A stretch of DNA of 64,000 nt from Dioctria linearis. Its lineage: Eukaryota > Arthropoda > Insecta > Diptera > Asilidae. The position numbers and the translations under genes are program-made. Below, one piece after another: positions 41,903 to 53,065 of the stretch. The notes under the pieces are model-generated. The model was not told where the DNA came from. It did no database searches and saw only the letters and a program-made list of their open reading frames with translations. Each line of letters begins with the position of its first letter. Position 1 is the stretch's first letter. Location: the NCBI GenBank assembly GCA_963930735.1, contig OZ005742.1, forward strand, positions 200,141,803 through 200,205,802, read 5' to 3'.

Positions 41903-42076
41903 ACACTGTGAGCACTTTAACTTTTCTTTATTTTACTTCTCTTCTTTACAAACTCTTTCACGTATCGAAAATTAATTTGCTTTCTACCACTGAATTACAC
42001 GTCAACTCTGTTACATGTTTTGTTTTTCTTATAACAATCCTATTCTTTAATCACGATTATGCACTTTTTCTGCTAC

Positions 42077-42531
42077 TGTAACAGACACTCAAACTTAATT
42101 TAAGTGCTTGCTAAGCGGGCGTAAGTAACTTGAAAAAAAGAAAGAACTTCGAATTTTTGATTCTAAACTTACACTGGATTTTATTGTGCTAATACAAGAA
42201 CTTAAATACAATTTTTACGCTTACATGATAAATTTCGCTATTATCGTAAGTTCACTTCATCATGTTTACCTTGCAATCATTGACCCAGATTGGGGCAATG
42301 CATGCGGAAATATTTTCGTGAAATATTTTTATGAATGATGCAAGAACATGAGTAAGTGAACTTAGGTTTGATTAAATTTTGACCTGATTGGAGGAAATGT
42401 ACAAAATAAGCAAAGTGACAAATTCTTTTGCATTTGAGAAATCGGAAGGTAATTGTAGTGAACGTGAACATGAACGTGATTAAGAAATTATGTATGAACA
42501 TGTTGAGAAATTATTTTTTTTGTTCAGGTGG
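42077..42531 (-). repeat. BEL copy 1, 3' LTR
   Basis: Starts (plus strand) TGTAACAGACACTC. About 13 bp at the LTR/interior border, present in copy 2 (AGGAACATGCTGG), are missing here, so the LTR tip and polypurine-tract region are damaged. It has 20-odd bp (GCAAGAACATGAGTAAGTGA) that the 5' LTR lacks. Confidence 0.9.
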
Positions 42532-44290
42532 GGCCGCCAGATTCCAATACACGATTGAATCGCTGTTCTATTGAAGTTTGTGGTGATGGTTGTCTTCCTT
42601 CCTTGGGTTTTGCTTGTCGCTTGGAACATCCAGTATAACAAAATTGAAAGGTCCTTTTGAGTGTGAACCAGTACTTCCAGATGAGGATGACCAGGAAAAG
42701 AATGAAGGCAGATGATATTGATGTGGTTGAGTAGAGTATCAGCGTGTTGTGTAGGATAGCTGGATCTATCTTGGGCTCCTCCATATATTGTAAGATTTGC
42801 TCGGCTGGTTGAATGAAAACTCCTGGTTACAGCAATGCTGGTGATTTATTAAAGTTGGAAATGTTTAATCGTGGGGGAACTTCCCTTATATGGCTGGAGA
42901 TGACCTCTATTGTTTGATCCAATTTGGTTTTTAAGGTTATCTCTCTTGTTTTCAGATAACAGTAATCAGCAGTGTGTATAATTCCTGTGGTATTTAGAAG
43001 TAATTCCTTTCTAGCTCCTTTGCAGAATATGGAGGCGACCTTGGTTTCATTAGTCATGTATAACCAAGTATTTCTCGTCACCAAGGCCTTCCAAACTGTA
43101 CCAGTCAGCTTGAACTGACGCATCTCACATATGGTCTTTGGATAACGATCATAAATTTCATCAATTACACAAGATGGGCTGTTTTCGTTGCTGTGCACTA
43201 TGGTTGGGCTACACAGGAACACGTGATTGGCTATAGTAGTGCAACTCTTCAATTCCCTTTCGTCTAGATTGAAATATGTTTGATGGGTATAATCAACAGC
43301 CAAGGTGGAAGATTCTATGTCGGCCACTGCGAATTCGTTGCCTTTGATTAAGTGTGGAGTTGGTGTTATATGTATCAAATCGTACATGTTTGGTTCAACA
43401 ATATTTAAGTATCCATACAATATTATTGTGCCATTCTGATTTACCACGCCTAGTCGTTCCTGTGGTGTTGGTAAGATAATGAAGTTGGAACCAATTTTCT
43501 GGGCTACCTTTTGAATAACAGTTTGGATTTCGTGTAAAGAAATGAAATTCAAGAGATAACCGTGATTGTGTATGGCATTTAACCAGTAAGCATAGTTCTC
43601 CTGGAGCTCGTCGTAGTAATCTTCTGCACTTAGGTATGCGGCTATCACTTCAATGCTAAGCCTGTTGTGATCTGCTGCTGAGTACCATGCAGCCATTTCG
43701 TTAATTGAAGAAATGGCATGAGCCAATCTGGCATCAAAATGCTTCAATTTATCTAGTATGATAAAATTGGACTGATTAACCTTCGCGTTGAGGAGCAGCA
43801 TTTGTTGATTTGTTGAAAGTAAGAGATTTTGTTGATTGTGTTCTAATGCGTCAATATTTGCATAAACCTCCTCATTGACGCCAAATATACTGGTGAGTAG
43901 CCTACCAAGAAGACCTCTTCTACTTCTGTTCCTTGGTTCTTTAAATCGGATTTCATCTATAGATCTTAAAAGATTCTTCCTCCTTGTGGATAAGTGCCTG
44001 AATGGTTGCGAGGAGCGCGTGATTTCAGTGAGCTTCTCAGTCTTGTCACACATTTCCTGTATTTGTTCCCAAGTGGAGTTGATATTTTTTTTCGTCATCA
44101 AAAATGTCAAACATTGGAAGTGACACCTGCAATCGCAGATTTCCTCGTTTTATTTTGGCTCTGCCTAAATTCTCTGTGTAGAGGTCGGATTTGGGCTGTA
44201 TGATCTCGAAGTCTTGTGCGAATGCTACAGTCAACCAATAAAGTATCAGCAAGGTGGAATGTAACAGTCGTGAGGCCCATGTACATGGTG
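42524..44290 (-). pseudogene. env: BEL env-like fusion glycoprotein, copy 1
   Basis: A hydrophobic signal segment (LLHSTLLILYWLTVAFAQ) starts near 44264 in the same frame as the end of integrase. After an A8 run (about 44090) the frame shifts to 42827-44110 (about 420 codons), which has a basic cleavage motif NRSRRG followed by LLGRLLTSIFG, like a fusion-peptide start in insect F-type envelope proteins. Many Cys follow (CVIDEIYDRYPKTICEM). A stop near 42827 replaces a Gln codon of copy 2. The last part has a membrane anchor (SSAFILFLVILIWKYWF) and a basic tail. It is a membrane fusion protein in related elements. Broken by a shared frameshift and a private stop. Confidence 0.7.
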
Positions 44291-46371
44291 CGATTTTCAT
44301 TCTTTTGCTATGTCGAGCTGCAGTCGGTTCAGGCCCATTTCCATCTTTACTGGTGGAAATCGTATCAAAGTGCTCTGGTTTCGACCAATGCTCAGGTTCG
44401 GCTGAAATGTCAGGTAACCCCCTTTTTGTGGATTTTTTGAGAGTGGTCAGTGCTGTAAAAGTCCTGAGGCCGGCATCTTCATGGTAAGATTTATGTATAT
44501 TCATAGGCAACTGGCACAGTTTGGTAAGTGGCCGTTTCTTGATAATGTTTCTATATTGCACAGAAACTACTCGCACTTCCATCTTCGCCAGGATGAAGCT
44601 GTACGATTCGTCCTAACGGCCACTTTTGTGGGGGCAAGATGTCTTCCTTTACTAGAACTAACTCGCCGAGAGCTGGGTTCTTTTTGTCTGTTCTCCATTT
44701 GCTTCTTTTTTGTAGTAGTGCCAGATATTCTTGTGACCATTTCTTCCAAATGTCCTGGTATAATTTTGTAACAAGCTTCCATCTTTGGTGGATTTCTTTA
44801 CACTGAATATCTGGTTCAGGCGGTGCTAGCAGAGGCCTTCCGATCAAGAAATGACCTAGGGTTAATGGTTCTAGATCTGTTGGATCGCTTGAATTTTGTC
44901 CGATTGGCCTTGAATTCTAGCAAGCCTCCACTTGATGTAGCACGGTGGTAAATTCCTGATATGTTAGCAAGATGTCTCCCATCACTCGTTTGAGGTGTGC
45001 CTTAACGGACTTAACGCCAGCCTCCCACAGACCTCCAAAATGTGGGCTGGCTGGGGGTATAAACTTCCACTCTGTCCCATCATTGGCTGTAATCTCTGCT
45101 GCTCGTTGGGAGGAGCTCGAAATTGCAAGTTGTAGGTCTTTATCTAGCCTGTTTTTAGCACCAACAAAATTCGTTCCATTGTCGCTAAATATTTGTTTGC
45201 AATTTCCCCGCCGCGCGACAAATCTTCTATAGGCAGCGAGGAATGCGTCTGTGGTTAAATCGCTTACAAATTCCAAGTGAATGGCCTTTGTTGCCATACA
45301 GACGAAAAGTGCTATGTATCCCTTGTTTGTTTTTGTGCCTCTTCCTTTGGAGATCTTGGTTATGAATGGGCCGGCATAATCTATTCCGCAGTGAGAAAAC
45401 GGTGGTGATGGGGTTATGCGAACAGCTGGTAGATTGCCCATTACTTGCTGTGTGCTTTCTTGGCGGTGTCTGACACACTTGATGCATTTGTGGATTCTTC
45501 CTTGTACTACTCGTTTGGCATCGATTATCCAGAATCGTGGCCTTAAGAAATTTAATGTGAGTTGCGTTCCTCCGTGTAGCGTTTGATGGTGAGAATGATC
45601 AACAATGAGACTGGTGTTATGATGTTTTGGTGGTAGTAGCATCTGATGTTTTGCATTCATAGATAGCTCAGAGTTGTCCAATCTTCCCCCGACTCGTAGA
45701 ATGCCATCTTCGTCTAGAAATGGACGTAACGAAAGTAATCTACTGCTTTTCTTCAACGGAATTTTCTTTCCTATATATTGGACTTCCTCGAAGAATGCTT
45801 CCAACTGTGTCATCCTTTCTATACACTTCTCTGATTCCTTCAGCTCGTTGTGTGACAGATGGTGCAACATTCTCTGTGAGCGTGGAACTTTACAGTTCAT
45901 GATGAATCGTCGGCAATATCCAGTAATTCTTAACTGTTTGGTATAAAATGAGCATGAAAAAATATTCTCTGTTGAGAAAACTGTATTGAAGACCTTGATC
46001 TGTTTTTTTTCTTCTTCACTTATCTCCATATTTAGTTTGTTTGATGGCCAAGCTTCAGCAGGTTGGCCTAGCCAAATTGGACCTCTCCACCAGATCGTGT
46101 GCGAAGCGATTTTCTTCGGACTTATTCCTCTGGAAGCTATATCGGCGGGATTTTCTGGAGAGGCTATGTGTCTCCATATTTTTTTGTCAGCTAGGCTCTG
46201 AATTTCGCTCACTCGGTTCGCGACAAATGAATGCCAGTTGTTAGGGTTTTTAGCGATCCAAGCTAGTGCTATCTCAGAATCGCACCAAGCAAAAATCTGA
46301 GGTGACTTTATCGCTAGAATCTCAATGGTTGATTTGAGCAGCCGGGCAAGGAGTAATGCACCACAGAGCTC
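44291..46371 (-). pseudogene. BEL integrase with RNase H C-terminal linker, copy 1
   Basis: 44917-46212: linker with IASPENPADIASRGI and WWRGPIWL, then the integrase zinc finger (VDHSHHQTLHGG...CIKCVRHR), the core with DYAGPF, FSDNGTNFVGAKN and PHFGGLWEAGVKSVKAHLKR (D, D, E), then a TAG at 44918-44920 where copy 2 has Leu (LNSRPIG). The frame continues 44551-44910 with LLAPPEPDIQ and LGELVLVKED. BEL integrases usually have this PHFGGLWEA signature. It would join viral cDNA to host DNA. The private stop means this copy lost function independently of copy 2. Confidence 0.9.
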
Positions 46372-46712
46372 TTAACGTGGTAAAGTGATCTTCTGTTTTA
46401 ATGGTGCTACTTTGGTTTTTGCAGTTAGCAATGTAGTATGTATTTTACCAAAAGCATCAACCGTGCGTGTATACACTACTGCGGCATATGCTTTCTCAGA
46501 GGCGTCGCAGAATCCGTGAAGTTGAATTTGTTGGTTCGTGCGATGTCCAACCCATCGTGGGATTCTAATTGCTTTTAAGCCCAGCAGATCTCTCTCGAAG
46601 CTTGTCCAGAGTTTGGTTATATCTTCAGGTGGAGGCTGGTCCCAATCTGTTCCTGCCTTCCACAGTGACTGCATGATGAGCTTGGCTGTAACGGTTACTG
46701 GTGCTAACCAGC
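46372..46712 (-). pseudogene. BEL RNase H region, copy 1
   Basis: From the shared frameshift near 46765: FDPLGWLAPVTVTAKLIMQS, PRWVGHRTNQQIQLHGFCDA with SEKAYAAVVYTRT (RNase H first Asp in FCDAS). It ends LPR, then TAA at 46372-46374 where LE of LPRLELCGA is expected. The sequence beyond continues ELCGALLLARLL. The same stop is in copy 2 at 61112. Confidence 0.85.
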
Positions 46713-47384
46713 CTAGCGGATCAAAGATGGTAGCACCCTTGACAGTATTTTTCGTTTCGTCAATTTTGCCTCATTGTTATGGAAGCGTATTCTAAACTGA
46801 AACTCGTCTTGTTTGGGATTCCAATGTATTCCCAGAGCTTTGATTGTTTCATTTTCTCCAATTTCTAATATTCCCTTCTCTATCATGTTCTCGGGAAGGT
46901 CGTCTAATAGTGCTTCATTATTTGAAGTCCATTTACGCAGATTAAATCCCCCCATATTTAATAAAGAGGTTATTTGTTTTTGTATTACCCGAGCTTCAGC
47001 TTTTGTATCAGCTCCTGACAGCATGTCGTCTACGTAAAAGTCCTCATTGAGCACCTTTTTTGCCAAAGGTAGCTGGTTACCTTCGTCTTTGGCTAATTGT
47101 TTTAGTGTTTGAACTGCAAGAAATGTGGCTGGGGCTGTGCCATAAGTGACCGTGTTTAGGATGAACTCTTGAATGTTTTCTGTTGGTAGCTTCCTCCATA
47201 GAATTCGTTGATAGTTTCTGTCGTCTTCTGCGATCTTGATCTGTCGAAACATTTTCTCTATATCCTCAGTGAAAACGTAACGATGTTTTCTCCATCTTAG
47301 GAGAATTTGGTTTAGATCTTGTTGAACTTTTTGTCCTTTATACAGCAAGAGATTAAGGCGCAATCCAGAATCCGTGTTGGATTA
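46713..47384 (-). pseudogene. BEL reverse transcriptase, copy 1
   Basis: After VVFDA and a TAA at 47382-47384 (also in copy 2), the RT palm reads YKGQKVQQDLNQILLRWR, YVFTEDIEKMFRQIKI (catalytic Asp), NTVTYGTAPATFLAVQTLKQ, then the catalytic FYVDDMLSG, WTSNNEALL and ETIKALGIHWNP. YVDDML is the BEL form of the YxDD box. A frameshift near 46765, shared by both copies, ends the frame. The catalytic residues are still present. Confidence 0.9.
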
Positions 47385-48323
47385 AGCATCGAATACTACT
47401 CGCAATTTTGTTGTGGTGCTGTCTCTTTTAAATACCGCATGATGAGGTAGATAGTATATTTTGGACTTCTCACGTGTGTAAGCTCCAGCGGGGCTCATGT
47501 GATTTAAGGCGATATATTCCCTCATGAAGGCATTTTAAGCTGCCATGTCCTCCGGGGCTTTCTGAAGTTTCTTTTCTATTTGCAAGAGACGAGCAACGGC
47601 CTTGTGTCTTGACTCTCCTGAGTTTCCCACATTTTCTCTAAATGGCAGGCGGACAATATACCTGCCTTCTTCATCTCTTTGGTGTGTCGTCTTAAAATGC
47701 TCTGTGCAATAATCAGTTGCTTCATTGGATATGACGCTGTTTTCTATCTCCCAAAACTGTTCGATTTTTTCGTCCATTTCTGCTAGAGTGAGAAAGCTTG
47801 AAACTTTGTTGGTTCTCTGTTAATTTCTAGGGATAGTTCCAAATAGGATCCAACCTAACTTTGTGTTTTGAGCTGCCGGATGCTCTTGTTTGAGCCCCTT
47901 TAACAATATACTGGCATAAACATCTGCACCTAGTAGTAGGTCTATTTTCCCTGGTCTATTGAATGTGGGATCTGCCAAAGTTATATTTCCATATTTTCCT
48001 ATATCAACTGATAATACAGGTGAGTTTGGAAGAAATGAATTGAGTGTAGGCAAGACAAGTGCTTCTACACAAAGATATGTGTGTAATTTGTCCTGAAGCT
48101 GGATGCGTATCTTCACTTTACTGCATGCCTTTCCAGATTTAGTCTCGCCAACCCCTAATATGGTGGCTGATATGCGCTCCTTTTGCAATCTTAAATTCTG
48201 GACTGCTTCTTCGGTAATAAGCGATACCTGTGAGCCTGGGTCAATTAATGCTCTAAAAAGCTCTGGTTGATTGAATATGTTTGTAACTCTTACCATGGCA
48301 GTTGGTAATAGCACATTTGGCAT
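47385..48323 (-). pseudogene. BEL aspartic protease and RT N-terminus, copy 1
   Basis: Protease: MVRVTNIFNQPELFRALIDP followed by GSQVSLITEEAVQNL (D-x-G active site DPG), KIDLLLGADVYASIL (LLGAD), GWILFGTIPRN. Private stops at 47820 and 47535 replace Tyr codons of copy 2 (RNYHRT and AAYNAF). Then HMSPAGAYTREKSKIYYLPH leads into RT. It would process the Gag-Pol precursor. Confidence 0.85.
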
Positions 48324-49762
48324 TTTGAGCTTGTTGTGGAGAACAATAACCCCTTTTATTTACCGTGGCCTCTGGAATGCTTTCTACAATTGTATTAGTA
48401 ATCATATAAGAACTGGATTGATTTCTTGAGTTCTCATCGTATTGATGAAGTAGCGTATGGTGCCTTTTTTTGCAATAAAAGCACGATTTGCTTGTTTTGC
48501 ATTTCTCAGATTTGTTGTGAGCCATGCAGTTGATACAAAGATTCTTTTTTGCGATGTATAATTGACGATCATGCACGCTCATCTTTTTAAATTCTATACA
48601 TTGGTAAATGCTATGATCTTTGTTGCAGAAGATGCATGATCGTTGTAGCATCGTATTGAAAGATTTTTTCTTGTTGGAGGTAAATGCTTCTGGTTTTGTT
48701 TGTTTGCTACTCTTGATGCAGTCTAGGATTTGATAGCGCTTATCTAAAAAATTTAACAATTCAGGCGTAGATGGCATCTCCCTTGGGTTCGCAAGGCTCT
48801 CCTCAAACAGTCTTATACTTTCTGCGTCAAGTTTTCTGAGTGCAATGCAGACAATCATAGGACCCCATTCGTCCGTGTGACAGTTTAGATTTTTTAATGC
48901 TTCTAGGCATTCTCTTATTATGTCATAGAGGGCTATAATATATTCTTGAGATCTGTATTCAACCTTCTTTGCATCCATGATGTTGTTGATATATTCTGCT
49001 ATGATCTTCCTGTTATTATTAAAACTTGATTGGATTAACTTGATGGCAGTTTTATAGTTGCTATTATTCAATTGTAGATGACTTATTACTTTTCTTGCGT
49101 CGCCTTCTAGATGGTATAGAAGGTATTGCATCTTCTCAACTTCGCTTAGATAGGTGTCTTGGTCTATAACCTGCATGAATATATCGCTGAAAGATTTCCA
49201 TTCCTTGTAGTTTCCACTGAATCTTGGAATTTTAATTGGTGGCAGTTTTGGAAAGTTATTCTGCCTGCTGTCTGACAAATATGGATTTATTTGGTGTCGT
49301 GTGGGATCCCACAAGTCGCTCTGAGAAAATGTATTAGAGCCAGTGCCTTCCTGAGTATCAGTACTAAGAGATGTGGAAGATGCTGCAGAAGATGTAGGTT
49401 GTCTGGTATCCTGCCCTAGCACAGAATGTGTTAAGGTTGCTGTGTCTGCTGGTTTAGTAGATGTAGTGGTTACTGCAGTTGGATTTATTCCATAGCTTTC
49501 TAACAAGTTAAGAATTTCATCGGCTATCTTTTTAGTTGTTCCATATAGATCTTCAGTGAAGTAAAGATGCTCTTTATAAATTAACTCTTTTAATTGCTCA
49601 TGTGCTTGTGGTAAAGCTGTCCCAAAGTGTGTTCAGCTCTGCTCCCTTTTTAACTATGTATTCCTTAGTTTTTCTAGAAGATCCATCTTTTCCGATATTC
49701 CTTAACAAATCATCAATCAATTTAGCCAATTGCTTTTGCTCTTTCAAAAGTTCTTGAGACAT
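48324..49762 (-). pseudogene. gag: BEL gag, copy 1
   Basis: ATG at 49762 opens MSQELLKEQKQLAKLIDD, then a frame break near 49615. The rest is open to 48253. A Ser/Thr-rich segment, then the BEL gag core (FPKLPPIKIPRFSGNYKEWK, EKMQYLLYHLEGDARKVISH, the DUF1759-type region), then three Cys/His knuckles (CIFCNKDHSIYQC, CINCMAHNKSEKC, CFYCKKRHHTLLH). An extra T near 48351-48357 shifts the frame so that gag no longer runs into protease, as it does in copy 2. Gag forms the particle and binds RNA. Confidence 0.9.
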
Positions 49763-50225
49763 CTTTGAGCTTGTGGCTTCAAGGCTTCAAATAGTGTTTT
49801 CAGTTGGCGATGGTTTGAACTGGTTTTTAACCGGCTGATGTGGTAATGACAACTACTCAAATCATGTGACAAACACTCAAACTTAATTGGAGAACTTGTT
49901 AAGCTGACCTGGTGATTGGTGAAATTGTTTTATGGCGACTGTGATGACTGTACAACAATATTCAAACTCAATTTGAGAACTGCTGCTTTTCCTGGGGATT
50001 GCGGATGATGATTTGTATAACAACACTCAAACTTAATTTGAGAAATGTTATCTGAAGAATATTTCTGACGATGATTGTACAGCAATACTCAAACTTGATT
50101 TGGGAACTGCTGCTTGTAGGTAGTGGATGTATGTATGATTGTGAACTTTGCGCTTACCACTGGTGGGGGCACAGATATTCACTTTGTACAGGCGTTAGTT
50201 TCACTTCTTGAGGCTCGAAGGACCA
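49763..50225 (-). repeat. BEL 5' leader with repeats of an LTR-end motif
   Basis: CTCAAACTTAATTTGAG-like dyads at 49876-49892, 49961-49977, 50026-50042, 50088-50104, and the related LTR-end copy at 50237-50253. Spacing is 62-133 bp. Each is itself an inverted repeat (CTCAAA/TTTGAG). Confidence 0.8.
50208..50225 (-). other. Probable BEL primer binding site
   Basis: Immediately inside the 5' LTR the minus strand reads TGGTCCTTCGAGCCTC. It starts with TGG, the complement of a tRNA CCA end. The tRNA is not identified. Confidence 0.6.
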
Positions 50226-50664
50226 TGTAACAGACACTCAAACTTAATTTAAGTGCTTGCTAAGCGGGAGTAAGTAACTTGAAAAAAAGAAAGAACTTCG
50301 ATTTTTTGATTCTAACCTTACACTGGATTTTATTGTGCTAATACAAGAACTTAAATACAATTTTTACGCTTACATGATAAATTTCGCTATTATCGTAAGT
50401 TCACTTCATCATGTTTACCTTGCAATCATTGACCCAGATTGGGGCAATGCATGCGGAAATATTTTCGTGAAATATTTTTATGAATGATCTTACGTTTGAT
50501 TAAATTTTGACCTGATTGGAGGAAATGTACAAAATAAGCAAAGTGACAAATTCTTTTGCATTTGAGAAATCGGAAGGTAATTGTAGTGAACGTGAACATG
50601 AACGTGATTAAGAAATTATGTATGAACATGTTGAGAAATTATTTTTTTTGTTCAGGTGGGAACA
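50226..50664 (-). repeat. BEL copy 1, 5' LTR (439 bp)
   Basis: TG...CA ends (TGTAACAGAC to GGTGGGAACA on the plus strand), followed by the GCTAC duplication. It lacks the GCAAGAACATGAGTAAGTGA stretch of the 3' LTR. Otherwise nearly identical. Confidence 0.95.
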
Positions 50665-50670
50665 GCTACT

Positions 50671-51360
50671 ATCTTTTTGTTAAAAAACTGAAAGTACCGC
50701 CGAACCGCCCGAGCCAAGTTCAAAATCCAACTCTCTTTTTAATTTTACTCCAGAACCGCCGCGTATTGACCTTTTGAAACTACTCGTTTTTGTTTTAAAA
50801 TTCGACTGCGCTCTTGATCATTTTCATCGCGATCAAGAGCCGTCGGTCAGGGTAGAAAATGCATAGTTGCATTTCTACCCTGAGAAAAATTTTGATTTAT
50901 TCTGGACTTAGTTAAAGAAGTCCAGAATATTTTTAGTAGGACGGTGGTTTGAAAAACTGTAATATGATGCTTTATAAACATCAGCCACCGTCCCGTCGCT
51001 TGAAATTGTGGCGCGCGTATACATACAATGTAAATTCGCGGCGCGGATGCCTTATCTTGAAAGCTTTTTTTTTTGTGATATGTATTTACATTCGTACATA
51101 CATATTGTAATTTCATGACAGATCGTACTGAATGTACGATTCGCCTTTTACTTTATTTTTTAAATTCAACATTTCCATGGGAGTATTTTCGATTGACTAT
51201 ATGGAATGTGAAGAAAATTGCTGATGCAATTTTCTTTACTTGTTTTGGTAGATAACCTAATCATGGTTTCGGTATGATTAGCTTATAAAAAAATGGATGA
51301 TATAACTTTAATTTAATTTTGTCGGAATACTACAATTAAACTTATTACCCCTTGTTACAG
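50671..51360 (+). repeat. Multi-hairpin leader repeat, copy C
   Basis: Close to copy B without the solo LTR. GCTCTTGATC/GATCAAGAGC, CAGGGTAGAAAATGCA/TGCATTTCTACCCTG (about 50848-50882), TTCTGGAC/GTCCAGAA, GACGGTGG...CCACCGTC around AATATGATGC, GCGCGC arms, GAAAATTGC/GCAATTTTC, CTAATCATG/TATGATTAG (one G-T pair). Ends in TTACCCCTTGTTACAG. Confidence 0.85.
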
Positions 51361-52129
51361 GCTTTCAAGGAATACAACACCCTTCTGGGTTAACCTTCAT
51401 CTGAAGGATTTTACTTTCCTGTCCTTTCTACAATTTTCTTCCTAATGTAATAGCGTTAGCGAGGGTGGATGAAGTCTCTGCGCAGTAGTTTTTTTTATAT
51501 AGTACATTATCTGTAAACTATCGAGTTTTGATTGTACCAGTCTTTGCTACTGGCCCATTCTGGGTTAGCATTCATCTGAAGGATTTCACTTTCCTGTCCC
51601 TTCTTCAATTTCCTAGAAGCTTGAACCCTCTTGCGGCACCCCGCGGGATTTCCGTCGTCCTGATTGAGTTGATAGATGAATTCTATCTGTTCGCGAAGCG
51701 ATTCCCTTGCTTGGGACTGGGGGATTTCCGGGCTGCTGTTACCGGATTCAGCAGAACACAGAAAGATAAGGAGTACAGTTTCACCGACTCATTCATAGTT
51801 TCGAGCCTAACATTCACATACCCAGTTAATCATTCGCTGCACCTCTTCGTGGCCAGCTCATTGGCCGAGGCGAGTTGATAGACGACGTCTATCTATAGAT
51901 TGGTCCTCCCTCGTCTAAGGCGAACTAGGATCATGGCCGCAGATGGGATTTTGTTTCACAACAACCAAAGGTTTAGCGAATGCCCGGCTTGAGAAACTTG
52001 TGGGTCGTCCCCACGTTGGGCGAGTTGTGGGTGAACCAATTTTCTTTTAGTGCATATCCTGGCCTATGTCTCGTGTCAGAGCCCGGCTTGAGACTCTTAT
52101 CTCCGTGGGTAGTTCCCACGCTGTAGCGA
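51361..52129. repeat. Further hairpin-rich sequence, no certain gene
   Basis: CCTTCATCTGAAGG near 51396 and ATTCATCTGAAGGAT near 51561 recall 28151 (upstream of the copy B promoter). Later folds: GATAGAC/GTCTATC near 51876, GTGGG/CCCAC near 52001 and CGTGGG/CCCACG near 52108, GTAGCG/CGCTAC near 52124-52146. A 116-codon plus-strand frame (51528-51878) is unrecognised. Confidence 0.45.
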
Positions 52130-52720
52130 TTTTCCCTTACGCTACCCTTTTCCTTCCCCTCCTCGTTTTTCTCTCTTTGTTCGGCTTCTCTACCTTCTGT
52201 AGAGAAACCCCCATCATTTTCCCAGGGTACCTGAAAAGGGGTGAAAAATGTTCAAGAAGTAGCCCTATACTACTTCTCCATTAAAGAGCAGAAAACCTGA
52301 AAAGCAGAAAAAATCCAACTAAATATTTTTAAAAGGAAGACCCCTCTTCGTGCAGAACGCGCACAAATTAGAACCTTCCTCACGACCCAGAAAGAAAAAG
52401 AAAAGAAAAATAAACTATTTTCAAAAGAAAACCCCCAATTTGTGCAGAGCTCGCACAAATTACGATCTTTCAGATGAAACCTGGAAAGTAGATAAAACAA
52501 CAACAAAGAAATATTTTTCTCGAACGACAAACTCTAAATTGTACAAAACGCGCACAATTTACAACTTTTCAAGCACTAGTCAGCGCTAGTCACCGCTAGT
52601 CACCCACCCCGAGGCGACGAAAACTGTAACTCGCCTAGTGGTAATACATCGCATGACACCATCATGCAATGTATTGCAGCAGGACCGCAAGAATAACTTC
52701 CCGGAAAAATTTTGTGCTAA
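52130..52720 (+). repeat. GTGC/GCAC hairpin repeat, copy 3
   Basis: Same order as 26380-26960: AATTTGTGC/GCACAAATT (52437-52461), AAATTGTAC/GCACAATTT (52536-52560, one mismatch), AGGCGA/TCGCCT, TGCAA/TTGCA. Followed by 52.72-53.06 kb, which resembles 15.0-15.2 kb. Confidence 0.75.
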
Positions 52721-53065
52721 AGCAGATATTGTTAGCTAGAAAAGAATACACACACACCCGTACTCAGGAAGTAGCACCAGCGCTACTTTTATCTAAAATT
52801 CACCAAAAACGAAAAATATCCGTTTAGCGGTGGGCAAAAAATACACGAACAGAGCCGAGGAAAACGAAGGCGCTCGTCGTATGGTCGGTTGAAAGATAGA
52901 ACGGCGGAATGTAGGGAGACTGAGTGAGGTGTTAGTCAGCTGATTCAGAGCAAGCGGGATGTTAAGAACTATTTATTGCGTTCGTGAACTTCTTTTTCGT
53001 CCAGTTATATTCTTCTTCTGAAAAGTAGAGAAAGGGAATTTTATTGCTGTATTTCTAATTAATCA

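Larger units (their letters stand above)
40531..49262. repeat. Segmental duplication, left copy
   Basis: Directly repeated at 55264-64000 (offset about 14.73-14.74 kb), with scattered single-base changes and short indels. It begins at GCAGCATCCTAGGAAT inside the Gypsy gag and runs through 41-42 kb and most of the BEL element. The right end of the repeat is not reached because the window ends. Confidence 0.95.
42077..50664 (-). mobile_element. BEL/Pao (roo-like) LTR retroelement with env, full length, copy 1
   Basis: Two LTRs flank gag-protease-RT-RNase H-integrase-env on the minus strand. It is bounded by GCTAC at 42072-42076 and 50665-50669, a 5-bp duplication, and the empty site is seen at 28541-28560. 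In the element's own orientation the LTR starts TGTTCCCACCTGAAC and ends GTCTGTTACA; the start resembles roo of Drosophila. Shared and private stops make it inactive. Confidence 0.95.

Noticed and set aside
51528..51878. 116-codon plus-strand frame
   Set aside because: Begins inside repeat sequence with ATTCATCTGAAGG hairpins and has no recognisable domain.
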